A stretch of 39,087 nucleotides of DNA from a virus: positions 1-39,087 of the IMG/VR virus record IMGVR_UViG_3300020395_000035. One strand, written 5' to 3'. The translations under genes were made by a program, and so were the position numbers. Below, piece by piece: positions 1-4,321 of this stretch (positions within the stretch are counted from its first letter, which is position 1; every line of letters starts with the position of its first letter). The notes beneath the pieces are model-generated. The model was given only the letters and a program-made list of their open reading frames with translations, ran no database searches and had not been told where the DNA came from.

Positions 1-32
1 AAATTCCAAATATCACGGATTACCGTGGTTAA
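1..32 (+). CDS. 3' end of an upstream small gene (partial)
   Basis: The frame beginning at base 3 reads IPNITDYRG and stops at TAA 30-32. The next bases (33 onward) match the sequence that follows the stop of the small gene at 1190-1318, so a gene end here is plausible. The frame is too short for a product call, and the assignment rests only on this matching context. Confidence 0.3.
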   Translation, partial: IPNITDYRG

Positions 33-43
33 GAATTGTTACT

Positions 44-65
44 AAACCCCTTAAAGGGGTTTTTT
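44..65 (+). terminator. Intrinsic terminator (AAACCCC/GGGGTTT)
   Basis: Stem AAACCCC (44-50) pairs with GGGGTTT (56-62) around loop TTAAA, with a T run at 60-65. It would end transcription from the gene whose tail lies at 1-32. Confidence 0.8.
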
Positions 66-66
66 A

Positions 67-77
67 TTTGGTACAAT
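67..77 (+). promoter_or_regulatory. Extended -10 promoter (TGG-TACAAT)
   Basis: The -10 hexamer TACAAT (72-77) is preceded by TTTGG, giving a TGN extended -10. There is no recognisable -35, because that position falls in the terminator stem. Only 6 nt separate the hexamer from the ATG at 84, so the transcript should start at or next to that codon. Confidence 0.6.
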
Positions 78-83
78 GAAAGT

Positions 84-260
84 ATGAACAAAACAAATTT
101 CACTGAATTCTTTCCACAACTATCTCAAAAGGGTTACACCCTCAGAGAATGTGTACACGGTAAGGGATCAACCAAACCCGCACAGGTTAAACCCGATTGG
201 TTTAATGGTACTTACGAAGAGTACAAAGACCAAATGCACGATTTTTTGAACGGTCTCTAA
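84..260 (+). CDS. Small hypothetical protein (58 aa)
   Basis: The protein starts MNKTNFTEFFPQLSQKGYTL and ends HDFLNGL. An upstream in-frame ATG at 36 was not used because the frame would then run through the terminator at 44-65 and the promoter at 67-77. There is no Shine-Dalgarno sequence, and the promoter position suggests a leaderless message. It has Tyr and Trp residues in a DWFNGTYEEY segment, no signal peptide and no membrane segment. The stop codon lies inside the loop and stem of the next terminator. The function is unknown. It is probably an early or accessory phage protein. Confidence 0.65.
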   Translation: MNKTNFTEFFPQLSQKGYTLRECVHGKGSTKPAQVKPDWFNGTYEEYKDQMHDFLNGL

Positions 261-275
261 GACCGTTCTTTTTTT
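248..275 (+). terminator. Intrinsic terminator overlapping the stop codon
   Basis: Stem GAACGGTCT (248-256) pairs perfectly with AGACCGTTC (260-268) around loop CTA, followed by seven T. The upstream gene's last codons and TAA stop (258-260) are part of the hairpin. Confidence 0.9.
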
Positions 276-282
276 GTGACAG

Positions 283-312
283 TTGACAAACTGGACTTTT
301 TTGTTTCATTAT
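283..312 (+). promoter_or_regulatory. Putative sigma70 promoter (TTGACA-N18-CATTAT)
   Basis: A perfect -35 TTGACA (283-288) is followed after 18 nt by CATTAT (307-312). It lies directly after the terminator at 248-275. It would drive the lysine-rich protein gene at 379. Confidence 0.5.
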
Positions 313-347
313 GTAACGAGGCAAAGAAAAAAGGTTCATTTTAGGTT

Positions 348-353
348 TATAAT
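348..353 (+). promoter_or_regulatory. Consensus -10 hexamer TATAAT
   Basis: A perfect -10 TATAAT lies 25 nt upstream of the ATG at 379. No good -35 is seen 16-18 nt upstream of it. It may be an alternative start site to the 283-312 promoter. Confidence 0.45.
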
Positions 354-378
354 GAATGAGTAACACGCAAACACGTTT

Positions 379-792
379 ATGCCACGCAAGTCAACCGTTT
401 CTAAGTCAACCGCTACTGCTCCAAAAGCACCACGTAAGACCAGAACACGCAAGACTGCCGCAACTGCTAAAAAACCAGTTGCAACCAAGACTGCCCCAAC
501 TAAACCAGTTGAGCAAGCAGCATTCGGTCTTAATCAGACTGAACTCAAGCAAGTTGAGAAACTTGTAACTGAGCAACCAAAGGCAACGACTGTTACCACT
601 TTTAAAGCAGGCAAGGTCGTTTCTAAAGAGTTGATGAGACCAACAGCACCGCTAATCCAGTTAAAGGATTATCGCCGTGACATCATCAACCGCTGGAACA
701 TTCACAACTATGAAATCCAGGAATTGCTCAAGGACATCAAAAACACTTATAACAGTGTTACGTCCTATTTTTCAAAACTTGAGATCCAGTAA
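379..792 (+). CDS. Protein with histone-like Lys/Ala-rich N-terminal tail (137 aa)
   Basis: Residues 1-45 are low complexity and strongly basic (K, R, A, T, P, S), including KAPRKTRTRKTAATAKK. This resembles histone H1 C-terminal or H3 N-terminal tails in composition. Residues 50-137 look globular and mostly helical (for example DYRRDIINRWNIHNYEIQEL). Basic tails of this kind usually bind nucleic acid, so a DNA-binding or nucleoid-associated role is an inference. The ATG at 379 was chosen because the tail begins there. An overlapping frame from 356 gives Leu/Gln-rich nonsense. No Shine-Dalgarno is visible. Two promoters lie upstream and a terminator follows. Whether the tail is modified by the SET-domain protein at 3995-4294 is open. 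Confidence 0.75.
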   Translation: MPRKSTVSKSTATAPKAPRKTRTRKTAATAKKPVATKTAPTKPVEQAAFGLNQTELKQVEKLVTEQPKATTVTTFKAGKVVSKELMRPTAPLIQLKDYRRDIINRWNIHNYEIQELLKDIKNTYNSVTSYFSKLEIQ

Positions 793-805
793 ACAAACTG
801 GCACA

Positions 806-833
806 AGACCCCTAGACTAAGGGGTCTTTTTTT
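806..833 (+). terminator. Intrinsic terminator (AGACCCCT/AGGGGTCT)
   Basis: Stem AGACCCCT (806-813) pairs with AGGGGTCT (820-827) around a 6-nt loop, followed by a T run to 833. It ends the transcript of the lysine-rich protein gene. Confidence 0.9.
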
Positions 834-836
834 GTG

Positions 837-842
837 TATTAT
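837..842 (+). promoter_or_regulatory. -10 element TATTAT directly before a start codon
   Basis: TATTAT (837-842) follows the terminator T run within 4 nt. Only 5 nt separate it from the ATG at 848. This is the second terminator-promoter-start arrangement in the window. Confidence 0.55.
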
Positions 843-847
843 TAAAA

Positions 848-1117
848 ATGAACCACCACGGAGCGCTTATCGACATTACCGCCAACAAACCTGAAATGCT
901 AAAAGGTTTAATCAGTCTATTAGACATCATTCGCCTCAATGTTGAATTCTTTTTTGAGGATGTTGAGGAGATTGGCAGCAGTGACGTTTCATGCTGTGTA
1001 AATGCTGTCATTAATGACTATGCACCACTAACCGAACAGTACGCCAGCACTCCCACACGTCAGGCGATCCGCCGCTTAGTCAATTATGCCATTAGTGATT
1101 TTTTGGATGATGATTAA
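848..1117 (+). CDS. Small hypothetical protein (89 aa)
   Basis: The protein starts MNHHGALIDITANKPEMLKG and ends SDFLDDD. It has hydrophobic and acidic segments (LISLLDIIRLNVEFFFEDVE) suggesting amphipathic helices, and a Cys pair in SDVSCCVNAV. There is no convincing membrane segment. No Shine-Dalgarno precedes the ATG, and the -10 at 837-842 suggests a leaderless transcript. It sits alone between two terminators. An ORF on the opposite strand at 817-1011 is treated as a shadow. The function is unknown. Confidence 0.65.
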   Translation: MNHHGALIDITANKPEMLKGLISLLDIIRLNVEFFFEDVEEIGSSDVSCCVNAVINDYAPLTEQYASTPTRQAIRRLVNYAISDFLDDD

Positions 1118-1127
1118 GTTTTACAAC

Positions 1128-1150
1128 AAAACCCCATAAAGGGGTTTTTT
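1128..1150 (+). terminator. Intrinsic terminator (AAAACCCC/GGGGTTTT)
   Basis: Stem AAAACCCC (1128-1135) pairs with GGGGTTTT (1141-1148) around loop ATAAA, with a T run to 1150. Confidence 0.85.
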
Positions 1151-1151
1151 A

Positions 1152-1162
1152 TTTGGTATCAT
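1152..1162 (+). promoter_or_regulatory. Extended -10 promoter (TGG-TATCAT)
   Basis: TTTGG precedes TATCAT (1157-1162). The predicted transcription start near 1169 leaves a leader of about 20 nt before the ATG at 1190. That leader contains AAGG (1180-1183), a plausible weak ribosome binding site. Confidence 0.55.
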
Positions 1163-1189
1163 TAAAGAGTAAACAAATCAAGGTTTTTT

Positions 1190-1318
1190 ATGTCAACCCT
1201 TCAGAATGAAATGATCCTTGAAGACCTTTTTTCAGAGGTTTGTGAGGAGTTCCCAAATATGGCAGAAGATCGCCAGATCGAAATCACAAAACAAAGATTT
1301 GAGGATCTCTGCCAATAG
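1190..1318 (+). CDS. Very small hypothetical protein (42 aa)
   Basis: ATG at 1190 opens a frame that reads MSTLQNEMILEDLFSEVCEE and ends FEDLCQ before TAG (1316-1318). The protein is acidic and likely helical, with two Cys residues. AAGG lies 6 nt upstream of the start. It has its own cassette on each side (terminator-promoter at 1128-1162, terminator at 1335-1356), which supports a real single-gene unit despite its size. The function is unknown. Confidence 0.6.
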   Translation: MSTLQNEMILEDLFSEVCEEFPNMAEDRQIEITKQRFEDLCQ

Positions 1319-1334
1319 GTAACGAATTGTTACT

Positions 1335-1356
1335 AAACCCCATAAAGGGGTTTTTT
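1335..1356 (+). terminator. Intrinsic terminator (AAACCCC/GGGGTTT)
   Basis: Stem AAACCCC (1335-1341) pairs with GGGGTTT (1347-1353) around loop ATAAA, with six T at 1351-1356. It ends the 42-aa protein gene. Confidence 0.85.
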
Positions 1357-1357
1357 A

Positions 1358-1368
1358 TTTGGTATTAT
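1358..1368 (+). promoter_or_regulatory. Extended -10 promoter (TGG-TATTAT)
   Basis: TTTGG precedes TATTAT (1363-1368). A GTG start codon lies 6 nt downstream at 1375, so a transcript starting at the usual distance would begin at or beside it. Confidence 0.6.
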
Positions 1369-1374
1369 TAAGAA

Positions 1375-1761
1375 GTGGGAGAGAAACCCACATTGCAAAC
1401 CTTACAGGATTTCACCCTTATGAGAAAAATTGAAAAGCAAATGAACTTCGCAATCTCAAACAAGGGTAATTGGTCACTTTCCAATACTGCTGTTGAGTAT
1501 AACGAAAACACAAATTGCTCAAACGTTTTTCTACATGGTCACAACATCGCAACCGTAGACCACGGAACCAAATCTGTTAAATTGAGTTCTTGCGGATGGG
1601 AAACCGTCACGACCAAATCAAGGTTAAACGCAATTCTCCAGGAAGTCAAAACTGGTTTTTCAATTTTCCAAAAACAGTTTGAGTGGTTTCTAAATGGTCA
1701 GGGTCAGACAGTCGATTTCTTTGACGGAATGATCTTACTTGATTCTGGAGAGGTCGCTTAA
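1375..1761 (+). CDS. Hypothetical protein (128 aa; start uncertain)
   Basis: The start is ambiguous: GTG 1375 (leaderless, 6 nt after the -10), TTG 1393 (downstream of a GGGAGAG stretch), or ATG 1420. The conserved-looking part reads MRKIEKQMNFAISNKGNWSL, then a Gly/Asn/Ser-rich middle (SNVFLHGHNIATVDHGTKSV), then an aromatic C-terminal part (FQKQFEWFLNGQGQTVDFF). It has no membrane segment or recognised motif. It resembles a small alpha/beta phage protein of unknown function. The next gene starts immediately after the stop and uses GGAGAGG inside this gene's end as its ribosome binding site, so the two are cotranscribed. Confidence 0.7.
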   Translation: MGEKPTLQTLQDFTLMRKIEKQMNFAISNKGNWSLSNTAVEYNENTNCSNVFLHGHNIATVDHGTKSVKLSSCGWETVTTKSRLNAILQEVKTGFSIFQKQFEWFLNGQGQTVDFFDGMILLDSGEVA

Positions 1762-1929
1762 ATGCCAGTACATAGCGGACCACCATTCGAAGGAATCACA
1801 CCTTGGCAAATACCCGTTTATTCTGACGGGTATCGCCCCGCCGATGATGATGAGTTAATGAATGTTTTCTACGATGACATCAAAGAAGACATCGACCCCG
1901 AAACTCAAAAACTACTAAACGATTTTTAG
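1762..1929 (+). CDS. Small acidic hypothetical protein (55 aa)
   Basis: ATG 1762 follows the upstream stop (1759-1761) with no gap. GGAGAGG (1747-1753) is a good Shine-Dalgarno at about 8 nt spacing. The protein reads MPVHSGPPFEGITPWQIPVY and ends ETQKLLNDF. The N-terminal third is rich in Pro, Gly and aromatics, and the C-terminal half is strongly acidic (DDDELMNVFYDDIKEDIDPE). A highly acidic small phage protein might mimic DNA or inhibit a host protein, but nothing here proves that. A terminator follows at once. Confidence 0.65.
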   Translation: MPVHSGPPFEGITPWQIPVYSDGYRPADDDELMNVFYDDIKEDIDPETQKLLNDF

Positions 1930-1930
1930 C

Positions 1931-1953
1931 GGGCACACTTCGTGCCCTTTTTT
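1931..1953 (+). terminator. Intrinsic terminator (GGGCAC/GTGCCC)
   Basis: Stem GGGCAC (1931-1936) pairs with GTGCCC (1942-1947) around loop ACTTC, followed by six T (1948-1953). It closes the two-gene unit 1375-1929. Confidence 0.9.
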
Positions 1954-1975
1954 CTGCCATTTGCATCGTCTTATT

Positions 1976-2200
1976 ATGTCACCTATTGCCGCATCACGTC
2001 AAGCACTCATCGAACAGGGTTATAAAGTCACGGTGCTCAAACCACGCCGAGCACGTAAGGGCGAATTAATTATGAGCATGACCAAGGGCGCCAGAACTAA
2101 CACTAATCGCCGAGGTCAGGCATACAGCGCCCACGCCCTACGCCCTGAGACCAGTGTGCTAGAGGGTAACGCCTCCGCATACTTTAAGACCAGCGGATAG
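1976..2200 (+). CDS. Small basic hypothetical protein (74 aa)
   Basis: ATG 1976 is preferred over TTG 1961. The protein starts MSPIAASRQALIEQGYKVTV, then a strongly basic stretch KPRRARKGE and a second KGARTNTNRRGQ. It ends SAYFKTSG. It is Arg/Lys-rich with no membrane segment, so nucleic acid binding is possible but unproven. The sequence TTATTAT overlaps the start codon and could be a -10, in which case the real start might lie slightly downstream. G+C is higher than in the structural genes. Confidence 0.55.
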   Translation: MSPIAASRQALIEQGYKVTVLKPRRARKGELIMSMTKGARTNTNRRGQAYSAHALRPETSVLEGNASAYFKTSG

Positions 2201-2217
2201 CATCCGCTTCGTGCTAT
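2193..2217 (+). other. Competing inverted repeats after a small gene
   Basis: GCGGAT (2193-2198) pairs with ATCCGC (2202-2207), and ATAGCA (2197-2202) can instead pair with TGCTAT (2212-2217). No T run follows, so this is not a standard intrinsic terminator. It could be a transcript-stabilising hairpin or a processing site. Confidence 0.35.
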
Positions 2218-2305
2218 AGAGCAGTATGAGCAGTTATATGATGGGCGGGGTGATCCCCCCCTGACCCCTTAGTGAAAAAGCTAAACAACCCTAACCTACA
2301 AAAGT

Positions 2306-2530
2306 ATGCATCCCCGCCAACGATATATAAAAAAATTCCGTGGCCAAAAAGGTCGCCGCCAGGATTGGCCTTTTTGGAAGGTCGTTCTTGCTGGGTGGTT
2401 TATAAGATCCCCCATGAAATTCATACGGGTGGTACTCGGTATACTTCTGTTTATTGTCCTTGTGGGCTATGAATTCGTTCCAGAGGAAAATAATCACCAG
2501 TATCAAAATCCCCCTCAGAGATCTTATTGA
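2306..2530 (+). CDS. Small single-pass membrane protein (74 aa)
   Basis: The protein starts MHPRQRYIKKFRGQKGRRQD, a strongly basic amphipathic N-terminal arm. It then has WPFWKVVLAGWF and a hydrophobic segment VVLGILLFIVLVG around residues 42-54, ending with a polar acidic tail. Positive-inside bias puts the N-terminus in the cytoplasm. No Shine-Dalgarno is visible, and a weak TACAAA lies at 2297-2302. Overlapping frames exist at 2272 (+) and 2291-2533 (-). This frame is preferred for its ordered basic-TM-polar layout and its strand. A role in membrane interaction or host modification is possible. The family was not recognised. Confidence 0.55.
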   Translation: MHPRQRYIKKFRGQKGRRQDWPFWKVVLAGWFIRSPMKFIRVVLGILLFIVLVGYEFVPEENNHQYQNPPQRSY

Positions 2531-2555
2531 CAACTCCCTATATACATGGTATGAT
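2527..2555 (+). promoter_or_regulatory. Strong sigma70 promoter (TTGACA-N17-TATGAT)
   Basis: A perfect -35 TTGACA (2527-2532) is followed by an exact 17-nt spacer and TATGAT (2550-2555) with a TGG extended -10. Transcription should start near 2562. It would be read by host RNA polymerase, suggesting early expression of the operon starting at 2578. Confidence 0.8.
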
Positions 2556-2577
2556 TACATCAACACTTGACAAATAG

Positions 2578-3336
2578 ATGGCAAAAGGTTTTAAGGTAAA
2601 GGCTGCAACTCCCACAGTCACAAAGAAGACCGATGATTTCGATCATGAAAAGGTTAGAGAGTTTCTCAGAGGAAAAAAGATAGTATTTTGTATGCCTGGG
2701 AGAGGCTGCAGTTATACGTTCTTAAAGAGTTTTGTACAGTTGTGTTTTGATATTGTAGGTTGCGGAGGATCAATACAGATATCTCAGGATTACTCATCAA
2801 TGGTAAACTTTGCAAGATGCAAATGCCTTGGTGCAAACGTACTACGTGGGAAGGATCAATTACCTTGGGATGGGAAGTTAGAATATGACTATCAGTTGTG
2901 GATAGATAACGATATTGTTTTTAATACAGAGGCATTCTTCAGGTTAATGCAACTTGCAATGGAAAAAGATATCGCTGCAGGGTGGTATGCAACTGAAGAT
3001 GGCTCAACCACGTCCATTGCACACTGGCTCGAAGAAGAAGACTTCAAGGCCAACAAGGGGGTTATGAACCATGAGACTGTAGAGTCCATGAGTAAGAGAA
3101 AGAAACCATTTACATGTGACTACACAGGTTTCGGATGGGTTGCAATTAAGAAAGGGGTATTCGAAACTCTGGAATATCCGTGGTTTGCACCACAAATGCA
3201 AGTCTTCGAGAGTGGTGAAGTTCAGGACATGTGTGGAGAGGATGTCAGTTTCTGTTTAGATGCCAAGAAAGAAGGCTTTGAGATATGGTGCGATCCTCGG
3301 ATTCGTGTTGGACATGAAAAGATGAGAGTTTTATGA
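2578..3336 (+). CDS. GT-A type glycosyltransferase-like protein (252 aa)
   Basis: It probably transfers a sugar from a nucleotide-sugar donor. The acceptor is unknown and could be phage DNA, a virion protein or a host glycan. After a basic start (MAKGFKVKAA), residues 34-40 (KIVFCMP) form the first Rossmann-like strand. YQLWIDNDIVF at about 105-115 carries a DND motif matching the metal-binding DxD of GT-A enzymes. DYTGFGWVAIKKGVF near 180 and GEDVSFCLDAKKEGF near 219 resemble the late acidic motif, followed by VGHEK close to the C-terminus. The length fits a minimal GT-A domain. The promoter at 2527-2555 is its own. The stop overlaps the next start (ATGA), showing translational coupling with the small genes downstream. 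Similar proteins are common in T4-like cyanophages. Confidence 0.75.
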   Translation: MAKGFKVKAATPTVTKKTDDFDHEKVREFLRGKKIVFCMPGRGCSYTFLKSFVQLCFDIVGCGGSIQISQDYSSMVNFARCKCLGANVLRGKDQLPWDGKLEYDYQLWIDNDIVFNTEAFFRLMQLAMEKDIAAGWYATEDGSTTSIAHWLEEEDFKANKGVMNHETVESMSKRKKPFTCDYTGFGWVAIKKGVFETLEYPWFAPQMQVFESGEVQDMCGEDVSFCLDAKKEGFEIWCDPRIRVGHEKMRVL

Positions 3337-3506
3337 TATCAGAGATTATGGAGACTTATGAAGTAAGAATCCTCGGCGAACTCGTTTTCTCGGGCGAGAT
3401 TGATGACGCAATGGACTACATCGAGGACTTATCAGAGGAATACAAAAACACGGGGGATCCTCACCCAGACACAGTTACTTTGGAGGTAAAAGATGGCGAA
3501 GGTTAA
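3333..3506 (+). CDS. Small acidic hypothetical protein (57 aa)
   Basis: ATG 3333 overlaps the glycosyltransferase stop in ATGA. An alternative ATG lies at 3348. The protein reads METYEVRILGELVFSGEIDD from residue 6, then MDYIEDLSEEYKNTG. The layout of two beta strands followed by an acidic helix suggests a compact fold. It is translated with its neighbours, since its end overlaps the next start by 14 nt. GGAGG within TTTGGAGGTAAAAG near its end serves the next gene. The function is unknown. Confidence 0.65.
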   Translation: MISEIMETYEVRILGELVFSGEIDDAMDYIEDLSEEYKNTGDPHPDTVTLEVKDGEG

Positions 3507-3639
3507 ACAATCTATCATGGGTGGTAATTACGTAGAGTCTATACCGAAAAAATCTCGGCAAGGACTCGGTAAACACTCTAAGTACAGCGCAACCTCTCGA
3601 AATAAGGCACGGAAAAGATACCGAGGTCAAGGAAGATAA
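3493..3639 (+). CDS. Small basic protein (48 aa)
   Basis: ATG 3493 is preceded by GGAGG (3482-3486), a strong Shine-Dalgarno. The protein begins MAKVKQSIMGGNYVESIPKK and ends in an extremely basic tail SRNKARKRYRGQGR. It probably binds nucleic acid or ribosomal RNA, inferred only from charge. Small proteins with this ending are, from memory, conserved among T4-like cyanophages next to structural genes. It overlaps both neighbours (14 nt upstream, TAATG downstream). Confidence 0.7.
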   Translation: MAKVKQSIMGGNYVESIPKKSRQGLGKHSKYSATSRNKARKRYRGQGR

Positions 3640-3998
3640 TGGCAATCGATGATGATGTTAAAATCACTATCAATCTGAATAAATTAGTGGATATAAGAGC
3701 TAGACTCTTAACCCAGCGGGAGGATTATTCAGAGAAGATAGTAAAAGGTGAGTATCTTGATGAAAACGATATAGACCGCATTGCGACTAAATTGAGAGAT
3801 ACTTTAACATGGGATGCACTATTCTTTATGATTGATGATTCAATTTTAGAATACTTAGACATCAAAGAAACTCATTATGGTGAAACCGCAGGTAATGAAC
3901 CTGCAGCCACCTATGAGAAGAATAGGAACCAATTTACTATAGTTGATTTAGTAACCCCTTCATGGACCATACAAGTACCGATTAGGAAGAAGAAATGA
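3639..3998 (+). CDS. Hypothetical protein (119 aa)
   Basis: The start overlaps the previous stop in TAATG. The protein starts MAIDDDVKITINLNKLVDIR. It has a helical charged segment with EDYSEKIVKGEYLDENDIDR and a hydrophobic acidic stretch ALFFMIDDSILEYLDI, and ends in a basic PIRKKK tail. No membrane segment or catalytic motif is recognised. It overlaps the SET-domain gene by 4 nt (ATGA), so the two are made together. A chaperone, adaptor or regulator role is possible but unsupported. Confidence 0.65.
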   Translation: MAIDDDVKITINLNKLVDIRARLLTQREDYSEKIVKGEYLDENDIDRIATKLRDTLTWDALFFMIDDSILEYLDIKETHYGETAGNEPAATYEKNRNQFTIVDLVTPSWTIQVPIRKKK

Positions 3999-4294
3999 CC
4001 TACCAGGCATTACCATCATTTTTACATATTAAAGATAGCCCTGTCGCAGGACAGGGTATTTTTGCGACTGAAAATATACCCTGTGACGTTAAATTGGGTG
4101 TATCTCACGTTGTAGTGGATAATGAAATTATGAGAACCCCTTTAGGTGGATTCGTAAATCATAGTGATGACCCTAATTGTATTAAATGGTTTGAAAAGCA
4201 AGAATGGGGTGATATATACTATATGAGGACTATTAAACCCATTAAAAAGGGTGAAGAATTGTTTTTAAAATATACTTTTTATCAAGTTGTATAA
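3995..4294 (+). CDS. SET-domain protein, candidate lysine methyltransferase (99 aa)
   Basis: SET enzymes transfer a methyl group from S-adenosylmethionine to protein lysines. The sequence shows SPVAGQGIFATENIPC at about 14-29 (the N-terminal SET strand, GxGxFA type), GGFVNHSDDPNCIKWF at about 51-66 (NHS...PNC, the pseudoknot that binds cofactor and substrate) and GEELFLKYTFY at about 86-96 (GEEL...Y, contributing the catalytic tyrosine). At 99 aa it is a minimal SET domain without pre- or post-SET, close in size to viral SET enzymes such as chlorovirus vSET. It ends the operon begun at 2578. Its stop lies inside the late promoter for gp25. The substrate is unknown; ribosomal or histone-like proteins are possible targets. 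Confidence 0.85.
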   Translation: MTYQALPSFLHIKDSPVAGQGIFATENIPCDVKLGVSHVVVDNEIMRTPLGGFVNHSDDPNCIKWFEKQEWGDIYYMRTIKPIKKGEELFLKYTFYQVV

Positions 4295-4297
4295 ATA
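4290..4297 (+). promoter_or_regulatory. T4-type late promoter TATAAATA
   Basis: This is an exact match to the T4 late -10 consensus TATAAATA, which is read by RNA polymerase carrying the phage late sigma factor gp55. It overlaps the SET gene stop (4292-4294) and lies 24 nt upstream of the gp25 ATG. TTGAGGAAAAC (4300-4310) in the leader may supply a ribosome binding site. Confidence 0.85.
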
Positions 4298-4321
4298 TAT
4301 TGAGGAAAACTGTATCGATAG

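Larger units (their letters stand above)
33..77 (+). repeat. Terminator-promoter cassette, copy 1
   Basis: This 45-nt unit holds an intrinsic terminator and an extended -10 promoter. By eye it differs from the copy at 1324-1368 at only three positions (51, 74, 75). A shorter copy lies at 1128-1162. It separates consecutive small genes. Confidence 0.8.
1128..1162 (+). repeat. Terminator-promoter cassette, copy 2 (short)
   Basis: This copy shares the AAACCCC-ATAAA-GGGGTTTTTTATTTGG core with the units at 33-77 and 1324-1368. It lacks the GAATTGTTACT leader found in those two. Confidence 0.8.
1324..1368 (+). repeat. Terminator-promoter cassette, copy 3
   Basis: This 45-nt unit is nearly identical to copy 1 at 33-77, with three differences by eye. 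It contains the terminator at 1335-1356 and the -10 at 1363-1368. Confidence 0.8.

Noticed and set aside
356-568. Frame from ATG 356 (70 aa) overlapping the lysine-rich protein
   Set aside because: It is Leu/Gln/Pro/His-rich, as expected of a shifted read of the Lys/Ala-rich gene, and the 379 frame is longer and ordered.
817-1011. Minus-strand ORF opposite the 89-aa gene
   Set aside because: It runs into the terminator and promoter at 806-842, has no promoter of its own, and all other genes are on the + strand.
33-1368. Repeated hairpins as a CRISPR array
   Set aside because: The copies are terminators with T runs placed between genes at irregular distances, not evenly spaced repeats with spacers.
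2250-2262. GGGG-TGAT-CCCC hairpin as a terminator
   Set aside because: It has no T run after the stem, so intrinsic termination is not supported.
2291-2533. Minus-strand ORF (80 aa) opposite the small membrane protein
   Set aside because: It has hydrophobic stretches, but strand bias and the basic-TM-polar layout of the + frame favour 2306-2530. This remains the least certain of the rejected frames.
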